Assembly: GCA_024398845.1 (NCBI GenBank) | Contig: JAKSIM010000004.1 | Span: forward strand, 1-64,000 | Direction of reading: 5' to 3' | Source: Fibrobacter sp. | GTDB lineage: Bacteria; Fibrobacterota; Fibrobacteria; Fibrobacterales; Fibrobacteraceae | Length of the DNA: 64,000 nt | Shown: one piece after another, positions 7,574 through 17,695 of the stretch | Position numbering within the stretch: the first letter of the stretch is position 1 | How the letters are laid out: each line of letters opens with the position of its first letter | Translations under genes and position numbers: made by a program | Notes under the pieces: model-generated | What the model saw: only the letters and a program-made list of their open reading frames with translations | Told to the model about the DNA's origin: nothing | Databases searched by the model: none

Positions 7574-9274
7574 CTACTCTGTCCACAGGAATGCTTTTAC
7601 CAAGTCCGCAGCTTCATTTTTACCACCCCTCACATCACTTCCTGTTGATGCTTCTGAAGCAAGATACCTCTCTTGCGAGTCCTTAATGAAACTGATTTTG
7701 CCATGATTATTCCCTTTTGTCACAAAATCTAATCCAAATGGCTTCATCACCTTTGTTCCATCAGACTTAAGAGCTTCTTTTCTTGCAACACCTTCCAACG
7801 CAGCCCTATTTCGTTTCATCGCTTCATATTTCTTCACGGATTCCGAATTTGCAGCAAGAATATTTTCAAGAATATCTTTGGCACGAATCCTTGGAGAATT
7901 ACTTGTTTTAGGAGTATTTGCAGCTCCTCGTTGTAACAAGGAAACTAAATGACAAATATACTCATCTTGATACATTTCATCTTCATTAGGCAACAGTAAT
8001 GGAATGAATCGTCCCTCTTGATTTTTCAACGAATCAACGCTACTCTTCAGCACAGCATTTGCGGTCTGCTCATTAAACAAATCTTCCTTTAATTGAGCGA
8101 TTTCTTCATCTTGAGCTTTTATTCTAGCATCATTTTCAATGACAAAGCCCTCATAAGTATCACGTTCATTCTGACAAGAATCCAAATCAGCTTTAATTTT
8201 GTCCAATTCGCAATTACGAGAATCCAGTTCATGGCGAAGTTCCTCAATCTGCTTTTGTAACTCTTGATTGAGTTTCATCTGCGATATTGCAGATTTTTGA
8301 GCGACATCAGCTTCGACAGAACGTAATTCAAGTTCTCGTTTTAACAAAAGTTGGTGTTCCGACTCCCGATGTTGAATTCCAACACGATACTGTTGTTCTA
8401 GTTCAAAATCCCTGAACTGTCTTTGAACAAGAAGGTAGTCTTCCCAGGAAAAATCAAATTTCGTCGATAAACTTTTCTTCAAGACCCCTAACAAAAAGTC
8501 TTGTACCAAAGCTCTAGGGTTTTCTTGCCAAGAGGCATTATCCCTACGATTTACAATCCGAACATTCTCCCCTGCATAACAAATACCAATTTCCCCCTTT
8601 TGAGGGAACGGAGTTTTCACATCTATTTTTATTCGGTCGTTTAAGTATTTATCCCTTTCAGCAAATACATGAGCGACACCAAAGAGCTGACTGGCAAGGG
8701 CACTAGGCTTAATTGCATGAGTTCGTTCTGAACTACTCAAATATATAATAGGAAGTCGATTGCCTTTTGTTCCTTTAAATATGGATATAGCTTCATCAAC
8801 ATTTAGCCCACTGACAAAATGAGGGCTGTTTGAAACAGAAATGTTGCCATCACCATCCTGAAACTTAGCAAGGTAGTCAATAATTTTAGGTTTTGATATT
8901 GGAGGAAATGATGCTCCCTTCTCTATCTCACAATCTAAAGAAACAAAACAAACAACATGCTTATTCGTTCGTTTTAATGCAATTCTGGTACGCCATCGTC
9001 TAAAATTATTTAATACAGAGAAGGTAAAACCTAAATAATCATGGCCACCATACGTAAATGCTTCGTATTCAAGAGACTCACCTGCAAACTCACATTTATC
9101 CTTACGAGTCTGTTTAAAATCTACGGTTCGAGGCAATCGTCGCAATATGGCATAATTCTTTTGGCCTGTCTTCTTATTTTCACTGCCATTAATCCATGGA
9201 TAAACGCATTCATTATAGACCTTTTCCCAAGGAAGGTCACTTCTTAAATTAAACGATGTACGAAATAATAGCAT
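7574..9274 (-). CDS. Coiled-coil protein with HicA-like C-terminal tail, function unknown
   Basis: I do not recognise the family. Of 566 residues, the first ~290 form a globular region with segments such as LPIIYLSSSERTHA and KGEIGICYAGENVRIV. Residues about 300-415 are a long charged coiled coil. The last ~65 residues (GLDFVTKGNNHGKISF, then SDVRGGKNEAADLVKAFL) resemble the small RNA-binding fold of HicA-type mRNA interferases and related tails. It is a single-gene unit between two terminators, converging on the recombinase. Its place among restriction and toxin-like genes suggests defence, but this is inference. No Shine-Dalgarno is obvious at the chosen start. Confidence 0.75.
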   Translation of the reverse strand: MLLFRTSFNLRSDLPWEKVYNECVYPWINGSENKKTGQKNYAILRRLPRTVDFKQTRKDKCEFAGESLEYEAFTYGGHDYLGFTFSVLNNFRRWRTRIALKRTNKHVVCFVSLDCEIEKGASFPPISKPKIIDYLAKFQDGDGNISVSNSPHFVSGLNVDEAISIFKGTKGNRLPIIYLSSSERTHAIKPSALASQLFGVAHVFAERDKYLNDRIKIDVKTPFPQKGEIGICYAGENVRIVNRRDNASWQENPRALVQDFLLGVLKKSLSTKFDFSWEDYLLVQRQFRDFELEQQYRVGIQHRESEHQLLLKRELELRSVEADVAQKSAISQMKLNQELQKQIEELRHELDSRNCELDKIKADLDSCQNERDTYEGFVIENDARIKAQDEEIAQLKEDLFNEQTANAVLKSSVDSLKNQEGRFIPLLLPNEDEMYQDEYICHLVSLLQRGAANTPKTSNSPRIRAKDILENILAANSESVKKYEAMKRNRAALEGVARKEALKSDGTKVMKPFGLDFVTKGNNHGKISFIKDSQERYLASEASTGSDVRGGKNEAADLVKAFLWTE

Positions 9275-9394
9275 ACATCTAATATACGATATTTTTCATA
9301 CATATTTACAAAAGCCCTACATTTTCGTTTAAGAAAAGCAAGGTTTTCAGTCACTTCAAAAATCAAGCAGTAGATTCATTCATATGACGCAAAA

Positions 9395-9424
9395 GAGCTG
9401 GGTCAATTTAACCCAGCCCTCTTT
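9395..9424. terminator. Bidirectional terminator
   Basis: GCTGGGT (9397-9403) pairs with ACCCAGC (9411-9417), extended by AGAG/CTCT. An A-run precedes it and a T-run follows it. It sits just past the stop of the 126-residue gene. Confidence 0.8.
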
Positions 9425-9805
9425 TTATGTGGGATTATTACAGGCTCTAACCTTAGGCCCATTTTCTGGGTCATCTAGCAAAAACCTCATCATGGACGCC
9501 TTCATTTCTATTGATAAATTAGCCCATAACCAACTTAGATATGGATGTATTGTATAATCGCCACAGGTTTTCAAACTAAGCACAGAAACATCATAGGTCT
9601 CCACATCAAAGTAAATTTCAAACACAGGCGATTTCTGCGTCATGGAATCTTTTTTACTTGCATACACGAACAAAGCAACGTTATATACATCTATTCGTGT
9701 TTCAATTCCAAACTTTTCCAGATATGACTGGAGCCTCACAAGCTGCAAGCCCACATCAAATAATCCAAATTCAGCATAATCATCTAAAGTCATATTTTCC
9801 CACAT
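9425..9805 (-). CDS. Small hypothetical protein
   Basis: A 126-residue acidic protein with no family that I recognise. It has alternating hydrophobic stretches (YNVALFVYASK, FEIYFDVETYDVSVLSL) that suggest a small alpha/beta domain, and no signal peptide. A clear terminator lies at its stop and another (9849-9872) lies upstream, so it is a monocistronic cargo gene. Opposite-strand frames here are short and look like shadows. Confidence 0.6.
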   Translation of the reverse strand: MWENMTLDDYAEFGLFDVGLQLVRLQSYLEKFGIETRIDVYNVALFVYASKKDSMTQKSPVFEIYFDVETYDVSVLSLKTCGDYTIHPYLSWLWANLSIEMKASMMRFLLDDPENGPKVRACNNPT

Positions 9806-9848
9806 GTAGATTCTATGTATAGTTTATAATATCAGTCGAAACACAAAA

Positions 9849-9872
9849 AAGGCACCCCATCGGGCACCTTTT
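9849..9872 (-). terminator. Terminator of the hsd-GIY-YIG operon
   Basis: Read on the minus strand, AAGGTGCCC pairs with GGGGTGCCTT using two G-U pairs and is followed by TTTTTTGTG. It lies 28 bp past the stop of the last operon gene. Confidence 0.75.
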
Positions 9873-9899
9873 CAAGAGTCATTGATACAACAAAATTGT

Positions 9900-10628
9900 C
9901 TATATATCTTTTCGAGGCTGCTTGGCAAAGACCTTTTTCAAGTTTTTCAAACATTGTTCTTGATGTTCAGGCCATTTTGATGATTTTTTAGCCCCCTCAA
10001 TTGAACCAAAAAATCCCTTTATGCACCAGGCAAAATTGGTTTTATCAGTGTTCAAAAGATTGTCTAAAAAGCCCTCTTGGATAGCCCTAATAATGAGGTA
10101 AGTTTCCATTGTATAAATAAGCGAACCTTTCTTATCATAGACTTCCTTACCATCTACCATTTTTCTTCCATTGAGAATTTTATTCGTTTTGCCATTCCAA
10201 AAAATAAGATAAAGATGGAGATGGTTCTTATAAGTCTTCTTATCCCAATTTTTATCACAGAAAAAGTCTTTAAGTAAATCCCGTTTATGCTTTGCAAAGC
10301 ATTCTTGGAAAAAGCCTCTCCTTCCTCCAGCCATACCTATATAGATTGGTGTAGTCCCCCATGTAAAGATATAGCACCCTTGTTCATTACGATACTTTCG
10401 ACGATTTGCACTTCGTTCGCCATAAGCTTTAGAAAGTTTATCATCAACACGAGTCCAAAAAGCTTCACGCAATTCTATGTCCGATGTTTTATTTGGGTCA
10501 AGAACGTCGTTCAGCTCTGTTATATACCAATTATCCTTATTTTTTTCCTTACGATACTTAAAATATTCCGTAGATATGTTTAAAGGCGGTGATATTCGGA
10601 AAAAACTTTCTACTACACTTTCAGACAT
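9900..10628 (-). CDS. GIY-YIG-like nuclease protein
   Basis: About 242 residues. The segment GCYIFTWGTTPIYIGMAGG (about residues 83-101) is a GIY-YIG signature in the variant form YIF...YIG, followed by conserved basic residues. The family are metal-dependent DNA nucleases found in restriction enzymes, homing enzymes and repair proteins. The ATG at 10628 is preferred to an in-frame TTG at 10637. It is the last gene of a minus-strand run hsdM-hsdS-hsdR-GIY-GIY, 25 bp after the previous gene, so it is probably co-transcribed with the restriction system. Its role there is unknown. Confidence 0.78.
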   Translation of the reverse strand: MSESVVESFFRISPPLNISTEYFKYRKEKNKDNWYITELNDVLDPNKTSDIELREAFWTRVDDKLSKAYGERSANRRKYRNEQGCYIFTWGTTPIYIGMAGGRRGFFQECFAKHKRDLLKDFFCDKNWDKKTYKNHLHLYLIFWNGKTNKILNGRKMVDGKEVYDKKGSLIYTMETYLIIRAIQEGFLDNLLNTDKTNFAWCIKGFFGSIEGAKKSSKWPEHQEQCLKNLKKVFAKQPRKDI

Positions 10629-10653
10629 AAAACTCAATACTATCTAATTAAAC

Positions 10654-11532
10654 TTATTTCCCCTTACGGAACTTTTTTAGCTTGGAACCATCATCACATC
10701 TCCAGTTAGTCCAGCCATTGCAAGATGAGCCTATTACAAAGGCGCCAGCACCAGATGGAGAATCAAAAGTCACATCATCCTGAAGGATTCCATTCTCAAT
10801 GATGGCATTATTGCGTTTTTCCACCACAGCATCCCACATTCCGATACCTTCACCCTGGCAAATTTCACTGCCTTTCAAGACTATGAACATACCATCACAA
10901 ACCTTCATTGTAGCAGAAACAGATTTATTTCCAATACGTTTTATCTTACGGCAAAGATGATAGGTCCCATTGGGAATGACACTGAAATCATTGCTACCTA
11001 CATCATCATCGATATCAACATCTACGTCTTCCTTATCAACCTTGCTGGTAATCAAATCAAGACCTATGGCATCCAACATTTCCAAAGCCTCCTTAATGTA
11101 TTCCTGGCAAGGAGTTTCATCGGAAGCATTGGCTGTAGATGAAGAAGTCACCTTAGTTGTATTATTGAATCTACCAAGGCCATTCACGGTTTCATTGAGG
11201 TAATTTTCAATGTATTGAATGGTTCCATCATTGAAGAAGGTTCTTTCCTTGAACTGGGTCAATACATAGCAGAAACGCCAAGAATCACTCTTATCATCAT
11301 GAGCTGTAGGCCTATTCTTCAAGCCATTCTTCGACTTTCCAACGTATATCTTTTCGTCATCACTTACAAGGATATAGACAATAAAGTTATTGTCCACAGG
11401 GAACGCACTTCCACCCTGCAAAAGCGTCAAGTAAGGGATTCGATATACCAGAGTAGTACTGTTCGCCTTGCTAATTTCAACAGAGCGGCCCCTGTACTTG
11501 ATACGGTAATTCTTTTCACTTAAATCTGCCAT
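10654..11532 (-). CDS. GIY-YIG nuclease with C-terminal DUF4357 domain
   Basis: 292 residues. FIVYILVSDDEKIYVGKS (about 50-67) is a GIY-YIG box. The C-terminal part ends SSCNGWTNWRCDDG, typical of DUF4357, a small module found at the end of such nucleases and of some methyltransferases. A Ser/Thr- and Asp-rich linker (residues about 125-185) joins the two. The start has AAAGGA upstream and lies 11 bp after the hsdR stop, so it belongs to the hsd operon. It is likely an accessory nuclease or modifier of the restriction system; substrate unknown. Confidence 0.85.
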   Translation of the reverse strand: MADLSEKNYRIKYRGRSVEISKANSTTLVYRIPYLTLLQGGSAFPVDNNFIVYILVSDDEKIYVGKSKNGLKNRPTAHDDKSDSWRFCYVLTQFKERTFFNDGTIQYIENYLNETVNGLGRFNNTTKVTSSSTANASDETPCQEYIKEALEMLDAIGLDLITSKVDKEDVDVDIDDDVGSNDFSVIPNGTYHLCRKIKRIGNKSVSATMKVCDGMFIVLKGSEICQGEGIGMWDAVVEKRNNAIIENGILQDDVTFDSPSGAGAFVIGSSCNGWTNWRCDDGSKLKKFRKGK

Positions 11533-11543
11533 AATGGATTCCT

Positions 11544-14500
11544 TTACGCCTGTTGCCCAGGATTGACTACTCCATGAATGTTTTCAAGATAGTTCTTGAG
11601 AGGCACCATCTTGTCGCTAAACACTTCCAGTTGTTCGTCAAACGGAGACTCATTAACCACAGTTTCGGTGGTAATATCGCCATTTTCGCACACATAGGAA
11701 ATAACATCCATCAAGAACTCTTCCTGCATGGAGTTCAGCTTTGAACCTGACAGGAACTGGCTAAATCTCTGAACAGCAACCTTGCGGTCCACGCCAATCA
11801 AAGAACGAATCAAGATGGCAACGTTTTCACCACAAACCATACCTTGGGTGTACTTCTCGTACTCTTCCTTGGAGCCTAATTCCTCCCAGAAAATGTGTTC
11901 CAGTTCGACGATATCATCAGTGGAAAGCTGTTCCATATTGTATATCTTGTCAAGCACTGGTGTATTACGTTTCTGAGCGATGTAATCCAAGACCCTTTGC
12001 TTATAGGTTGTCTTTGTTTGGATGTTTGTACTTTCGCCATCGTCTGTAATGGTATCTGCAATGTTGATGACGAAGGTCTGACCCTTGTCGCCCATAAGGA
12101 ACTTTACCAGTTCTCGGATATCTAAACGAACCTTTTCAAGCCAAGCAAGATTCATGTTCTGCCATGCAGTTGGATTCAATACTTCCTTGATGGTGTCCAT
12201 CTTCTGAACTACCTGCGGGATTGTCGCCTTGTCCAAAAGCCTTTCGCCAATCTTCTGGATTAGAATCACTGACTTACCTGCATCATAGGCATCACAAATC
12301 ATGCCCAATTCCACAGCAAGAACCAAGACATCAAACTTCTTGGCATTTTCATCCTGGGTATTGCGGGGCAACAAATGTGCAATTTTGCCCTTCAAAGTCT
12401 GCACATCAGCTTCAGCCAAGCATACCCAAGCCTTTGCATCCTGGAACTTTGAAACGGAATCCCACTCAGTACGGACAGATATATGGCTATTGGAAAGCAC
12501 GCCTACCTGCTGTTTCATGATTTCTTTCAGGTCATCATGCAAGCCCTTGGCAAATTCGTCTTCCTGATATTTTTGATGCTGCAAATGGAATGCGATTTCA
12601 GCTCTTAGATGGAATAGATGTTCCGTCAAGGACAAAGCTGGCTTAGCTTCCTTGCCATCAGGATTCTTCTCGAAATACTCAAAATTGCGGCACCAATCGA
12701 AGATGTAGAAGCATTCCTTATCCTGTCCTGGTCCGAAAATATCAGCAGACAAACGGGTGCCACGACCAATCATTTGCATGAACTTAATCTTGGACTTCAC
12801 AATCTTGAAGAACACCAGATTCAGTACATCAGGAACATCGATACCAGTATCTAGCATATCAACAGAAACAGCTATCTGTGGATTGGCATCTCGCTTTTCA
12901 AGATTGTCGATTAAGTCTTGGGAGTAGGTCACATAGTTGTCAATAAGAACACAGAAATCGGCACCATATTCAGGGTACAATTCATGGAAGCGTTCCACAA
13001 TAAGCTCAGCATGCTTATGGTTGTAGGCAAAGATGATGGCCTTTCCGATGCGTTCGCCACTCTGCACCCTAAGTCCATGTTCCATTAGGTCTTGAAGAAC
13101 TTTATCAACCGTATTCTTGTTGAAAATGTACTTGAAGATTTCATCGCTACGGATGTCTCGGCCATGGAGCTTGCCATCAATGGCATCCTTGGTTTCCTCA
13201 TATTCCCAGACCTTTTCAAGCTCATCCTTTTCTGCTTGGGACAACGAACTGTACTTGATGCCCTCCTTGAGAATCATTGAACCACGTTTGAAACCATGAT
13301 AGTAGACCAGGAATCCATCGTCCACGGCTTTTTCAAGTTCGTAGGCGTAGTTCGGTTCCCCTTCTTCCATACCGAAGAGGTCATAGGTACTCTTATCCAC
13401 CTCTTTTCTCGGAGTGGCTGTAAGACCTATCAGAAGCGAATCAAAGTAGTTGAAAATGGCCCCATACTTACCGAAAATGGAACGATGAGCTTCATCAATG
13501 ATTATCAAGTCAAATCGGCCTACTGAGAAAGGCTTATCCTCTGTGTCGATATAGTTAATCATTGTCTGGTAAGTCGAAAAGACAATACGGGCATTCAGGT
13601 CTATATCGGCCTTATTGGTCTTATCACTCAATACGGTCGTAGTCGTGTTCGGCAACAGCTTCACGAAGTTCCTGTGAGCCTGTCCAACCAAAGACGTTCT
13701 ATCAGCAAGGAACAAGACATTCTTTACCCAATCATTTCGGGTAAGGACATCCACCAGGGATATGGAAACACGGGTCTTGCCAGTACCTGTAGCCATAACA
13801 AGAAGACCACGACGATGCTTGGCGTTATACCATTCACAAACAGCCTTGATAGCCATCTTCTGGTAATATCGGTCAGTTATGTTCGGCTTAACCTCAAAAT
13901 CATCGATATCATGTCGACCTCTTTTCTGAATCATCAGTTCCAGGTCAGCCTCTGTATGGAAGCCGTAAAGGCGACGAGGGGGATATCCAAGGCCATCTAT
14001 GATATAGGTTTCAAACCCATTGGTGTAATAGATGACAGGCAAGCGGCCACATGACTTTTCTAGGCACTTTGCGTAAAGTTCCGCCTGGTGTTTACCCTTG
14101 ATTGGCGATACCGACGAACGTTTAGCCTCAACCACAGCAAGAGGCAATCCATCTGCCCCGTACAGCACATAGTCTGCATAGCCTTCATTATGGTTGTTGG
14201 GCATGCCTTCCACATAGACTTCAACACAGGCCTTTGAGGGAATCACCTGACCATCAACAGTCAGCACATCCCAGCCAGCTTCACGGAGCATGAGGTCGAT
14301 GAACATCTTGCGGGTTTCAGCCTCGGTAAGGTCAGTGGGCATTTCATGGACTGATGCAGAACTATTGGCAGCTTGTTTATCAGATTTGCTTACCAAAGCA
14401 TCGTTATCATCAACCTTGATATTCTCATCAACGAAGGACGGGGCAAACTTTGAATTGGGTATGAGGGCCTTATCCAGCTTTGCTACAGAATCAACAACCT

Positions 14501-14870
14501 TCAGCTTGATAAGAACAGATGCCACCACATTGTAGATATTCAGTAAACAGAAGAACGATTCAGTCTTACCAACCTTGCCATCATGTGCCCCAGCATTGCC
14601 AACCCTTCGTACATAATGAGCGGCCATCATCACCTTTTCATCATTGATGAAGCCACGGAACGGTTCTGCATCCATCAGCTCATAGAGAGAGGCCCTTTCG
14701 GGTATGACGGCCTGTTTCATGGTATAGATGGACTTTACCACGTATTCCAAGGCTCGTCTTGCATTGATGGCACTGAGGTCAGGATGGTTTATCTGGTTGT
14801 CCTCAGCAGCGGAGCAGAAGTTGTATAGCCTGGGCAAACCAAGGGACTGCATGTAGTCAAAGTTCTTCAT
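11544..14870 (-). CDS. hsdR: Type I restriction enzyme, HsdR subunit
   Basis: The motor and nuclease subunit that translocates DNA and cuts unmodified sequence. 1108 residues. The N-terminus (about 10-110, with NARRALEYVVKSIY) looks like a DUF4145-type helical domain. The HSDR nuclease domain with AVVEAKRS (about 245-255) follows. The helicase has Walker A in MATGTGKTRVS (about 358-366), DEAH in LIIIDEAHRS (about 455-462), and later MIGRGTRL. The C-terminal part is of the EcoEI type. It follows hsdS by 4 bp. All key motifs are intact. Confidence 0.96.
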   Translation of the reverse strand: MKNFDYMQSLGLPRLYNFCSAAEDNQINHPDLSAINARRALEYVVKSIYTMKQAVIPERASLYELMDAEPFRGFINDEKVMMAAHYVRRVGNAGAHDGKVGKTESFFCLLNIYNVVASVLIKLKVVDSVAKLDKALIPNSKFAPSFVDENIKVDDNDALVSKSDKQAANSSASVHEMPTDLTEAETRKMFIDLMLREAGWDVLTVDGQVIPSKACVEVYVEGMPNNHNEGYADYVLYGADGLPLAVVEAKRSSVSPIKGKHQAELYAKCLEKSCGRLPVIYYTNGFETYIIDGLGYPPRRLYGFHTEADLELMIQKRGRHDIDDFEVKPNITDRYYQKMAIKAVCEWYNAKHRRGLLVMATGTGKTRVSISLVDVLTRNDWVKNVLFLADRTSLVGQAHRNFVKLLPNTTTTVLSDKTNKADIDLNARIVFSTYQTMINYIDTEDKPFSVGRFDLIIIDEAHRSIFGKYGAIFNYFDSLLIGLTATPRKEVDKSTYDLFGMEEGEPNYAYELEKAVDDGFLVYYHGFKRGSMILKEGIKYSSLSQAEKDELEKVWEYEETKDAIDGKLHGRDIRSDEIFKYIFNKNTVDKVLQDLMEHGLRVQSGERIGKAIIFAYNHKHAELIVERFHELYPEYGADFCVLIDNYVTYSQDLIDNLEKRDANPQIAVSVDMLDTGIDVPDVLNLVFFKIVKSKIKFMQMIGRGTRLSADIFGPGQDKECFYIFDWCRNFEYFEKNPDGKEAKPALSLTEHLFHLRAEIAFHLQHQKYQEDEFAKGLHDDLKEIMKQQVGVLSNSHISVRTEWDSVSKFQDAKAWVCLAEADVQTLKGKIAHLLPRNTQDENAKKFDVLVLAVELGMICDAYDAGKSVILIQKIGERLLDKATIPQVVQKMDTIKEVLNPTAWQNMNLAWLEKVRLDIRELVKFLMGDKGQTFVINIADTITDDGESTNIQTKTTYKQRVLDYIAQKRNTPVLDKIYNMEQLSTDDIVELEHIFWEELGSKEEYEKYTQGMVCGENVAILIRSLIGVDRKVAVQRFSQFLSGSKLNSMQEEFLMDVISYVCENGDITTETVVNESPFDEQLEVFSDKMVPLKNYLENIHGVVNPGQQA

Positions 14871-14874
14871 AGGC

Positions 14875-16050
14875 TTACCCGAAATACTTGTCCATGGTAT
14901 AGCCCAGAAGCTTCTGAGTTTCGGCTATGGACTGGTTGATTGCGTCCTTCTGAGATTCAATAAAGGCAATCTTATCAGCGAATTGTTGTTGGAGAGTGAA
15001 TGGAGGAAGCTCACATTCGTAAGACATCAATGCTTCTCTATTTATTTTAGGTATATTTGCTCGTCCTGAATGAGAAATTGCGTACTCGATAAATTTACGT
15101 TGCGTGAGCACATACTTAAGATATTGTCTATTTACCAAACCATTTTTTGGAATGATAGGATACATATCAGCACTACATATTCCAACAAATGTCGGCAATG
15201 CTACCTTGTTTAAATTTGGACGAATTTTCGAATACAGAACCATTGTATCGTCAAAAAGGTACTTTCCGCTAATCAAACCTTCGTCTTTAGCTAGTTTAAC
15301 ATCAACAAATGCCCCTGTATTTGATTGTATGTTAGCACCTCCAATATGAGGGTAATTACAATAAGGTTCTTCATTTGGATTTACTAAACCATTAACCACT
15401 GAAGATATTTCGCCCAATCGTTTTACTTCCCACCCCTTCGTGTTTTCAATGGGGTCGCCAAACATGTCGTAGAAGATGGCCTGAGCCAGGTTGTCCAATT
15501 CCTTCAGCTGAGCCTTCTGTTTGTCCAATACGCCATTCAGCAGGTCAAGTTCCGTAACTATGCGTTCCTGCTCTGGCATTGGCGGGACAGGGATTTCAAA
15601 CTTTGATAATTCGCTCCATTTAAGGTTATTTATGTTTGCCCCATTAAATATGGTGTTTAAAAACATCCTATAAGATTGCGAACGGCAGCTATAAAACATA
15701 TAGCGTGGGGACACCAAAGTCTGCTTTGGTTCTATAGCCCCCATAAAGCCACCAAAGGCCATATCAAGATTAGAGGATATATAAGCGACCTTACCTAAAT
15801 GCTGGGTACTTCCATTGGACATACATATAAATATGTCTCCAGCATGAAGTTTTTTATCATCGGGAATAACAAAGTCTTCTCGCAAACACGCAACATCCTC
15901 AAAATTAAGAGTAGATGACTCAAGAGATATGTTGTTAGAACGCAAAACCTTCTTACAGGTTCCTTCTGCCACATCATTTTTAGCAAAAGTCAAGCCCCGA
16001 CGAAACAAGGCTATATCGCTAAATCTACACAAATTACAAGACTGATTCAT
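14875..16050 (-). CDS. hsdS: Type I restriction enzyme, HsdS specificity subunit
   Basis: Gives the restriction-modification complex its DNA target. 391 residues. Two target-recognition domains are each followed by a conserved helical spacer: LSKFEIPVPPMPEQERIV (about 150-165) ends the first and YECELPPFTLQQQFADK the second. GWEVKRLGEISSVVNG marks the start of the second recognition domain. It lies between hsdM (11 bp upstream) and hsdR (4 bp downstream) on the same strand. It is full length, so the bipartite specificity is probably functional. The recognised sequence cannot be inferred. Confidence 0.94.
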   Translation of the reverse strand: MNQSCNLCRFSDIALFRRGLTFAKNDVAEGTCKKVLRSNNISLESSTLNFEDVACLREDFVIPDDKKLHAGDIFICMSNGSTQHLGKVAYISSNLDMAFGGFMGAIEPKQTLVSPRYMFYSCRSQSYRMFLNTIFNGANINNLKWSELSKFEIPVPPMPEQERIVTELDLLNGVLDKQKAQLKELDNLAQAIFYDMFGDPIENTKGWEVKRLGEISSVVNGLVNPNEEPYCNYPHIGGANIQSNTGAFVDVKLAKDEGLISGKYLFDDTMVLYSKIRPNLNKVALPTFVGICSADMYPIIPKNGLVNRQYLKYVLTQRKFIEYAISHSGRANIPKINREALMSYECELPPFTLQQQFADKIAFIESQKDAINQSIAETQKLLGYTMDKYFG

Positions 16051-16061
16051 AACACACCACC

Positions 16062-17555
16062 TTACAGGTACTTCTCCTGGAACTCGGTCATGGCGGCAGT
16101 AATCTCATCCTGCAACTTCTTGATACGCTTGAATACTGCTTTCGGAGATTCGTATTCCACCTTGACCTTCTCAACTTCCTTGTACTTGTTGATGGACAGG
16201 TCATAGTCATTGGCGACAATCTCTTCCTTGGAAACAAAGAAGGACTGGTCCTTACGGGTCCTGTTTTCCTCAGCTTCAAGATTATTCCAACGGGCAATGA
16301 TGTCAGGAATGTCGTTTTCGGAGCATTCTGTACGCTTCTGGTCAAGAGTATAACCATCGGCCTTCATATCGTAGAACCACACCTTGTCGGTGCCACCAGC
16401 ATTAGTCTTGGTGAATATCAAGATTGCCGTGGAAACACCGCTATAGGGCTGGAATACGCCACTGGGCATGCTAATCACAGCTTGCAAACGCTGGTTGTCT
16501 ACCAATTCCTTGCGAATGGCCTTATGGCCCGTACTATTACCGAACAGAACACCATCAGGCACAATGGAGGCACAACGGCCACCAAGCTTCAGCATGCGAA
16601 CAAACAGTGCAAGGAACAGCAATTCCGTCTTCTTGGTCTTGGTAATGGCAAGCAAGCTCTTAGCAACCACTTCATAGTCAAGGCTACCAGCAAACGGAGG
16701 ATTGGCCAGACAGAGTGTATAACGGCCTTCATCGGTGTTATCGGAACTTAGGCTGTCCTGGAACTTGATATCGGGATTATCTACCCCGTGAAGCATCAGG
16801 TTCATAGCACCTATACGGAGCATGGTCGGGTCAGTATCAAAGCCATGGAACATCTCGTTGCGGTAATGTTCCTGGTTCTCCTTCTTCAGCAATTCCTTCT
16901 TGAACTTTTCAAGGACATACTTGGCAGATTCCACTACAAAGCCAGCGGAACCCATGGCAGGGTCGCTCATGACGTCCTTCAAGGTAGGCTTCATCAATTC
17001 TACCATCATGCGGATGATATGGCGGGGGGTACGGAACTGTCCGTTATTGCCACTTGCAGCCATCTTACCAAGGACATACTCATAGACATCGCCCATGGTG
17101 TCCCTATTGTTCATGTCAAGGCCATCGATACCCTCAACAATCTTCACGAGGGTACGTGCATTCTGAATCATGAAGGTGGCACTATCCATGAACCTGCTGT
17201 AAGCGGATTCCTTGCCATCGTTCAAGGTCTTGATAAAGATGAAAACATCCTTGGAAACAAGGCGGTACATCGCCTCGGCTTCCTTGTTCTTGAAGTTGCT
17301 CCAGCGGAGGTCTGCATAAGGAACATCCTTGTCCGTATCAGGATTATGCCATTTCCCTTCCTTGAATACAGGGTCCTTGACCTTCACGCCCATCACATTT
17401 GCGGCAGATTCCTTCTTCTTCTGGCTATCATCAAGCATCTTCATAAAGAAGAGGTAGGTCATCTGCTCCAAAATTGTCATTGAATTGGTGATGCCACCCG
17501 TCCAGAAACTATCCCAAATAGCGTCAATACGATTCTTGATGTCGCCTGTAATCAT
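16062..17555 (-). CDS. hsdM: Type I restriction enzyme, HsdM methyltransferase subunit
   Basis: N6-adenine methyltransferase that, with HsdS, protects host DNA and supplies the core of the restriction complex. 497 residues. An N-terminal helical domain (MTILEQMTYLFFMKML) is followed by the SAM-binding motif DPAMGSAGF (about 196-204) and the catalytic NPPFAGS (about 283-289). It is first in the operon, and AAGG lies before its ATG. The 140 bp between it and the divergent protease-like gene must hold both promoters. Confidence 0.96.
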   Translation of the reverse strand: MITGDIKNRIDAIWDSFWTGGITNSMTILEQMTYLFFMKMLDDSQKKKESAANVMGVKVKDPVFKEGKWHNPDTDKDVPYADLRWSNFKNKEAEAMYRLVSKDVFIFIKTLNDGKESAYSRFMDSATFMIQNARTLVKIVEGIDGLDMNNRDTMGDVYEYVLGKMAASGNNGQFRTPRHIIRMMVELMKPTLKDVMSDPAMGSAGFVVESAKYVLEKFKKELLKKENQEHYRNEMFHGFDTDPTMLRIGAMNLMLHGVDNPDIKFQDSLSSDNTDEGRYTLCLANPPFAGSLDYEVVAKSLLAITKTKKTELLFLALFVRMLKLGGRCASIVPDGVLFGNSTGHKAIRKELVDNQRLQAVISMPSGVFQPYSGVSTAILIFTKTNAGGTDKVWFYDMKADGYTLDQKRTECSENDIPDIIARWNNLEAEENRTRKDQSFFVSKEEIVANDYDLSINKYKEVEKVKVEYESPKAVFKRIKKLQDEITAAMTEFQEKYL

Positions 17556-17695
17556 ATAGCAAATACCTTGATGTAGTAATACAATGGAAATATAGTTCTA
17601 ACATAATATTTTATAGACCATAAACAGTTATAATTACAGGAAAAACGACAAAAACAGTTAATCTTAGAATACAAAGTCATTGCAAGGATGAGTAA

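Noticed and set aside
16788-17483. 231-residue plus-strand frame opposite hsdM
   Set aside because: It is fully antisense to a well-supported hsdM and has no motifs of its own.
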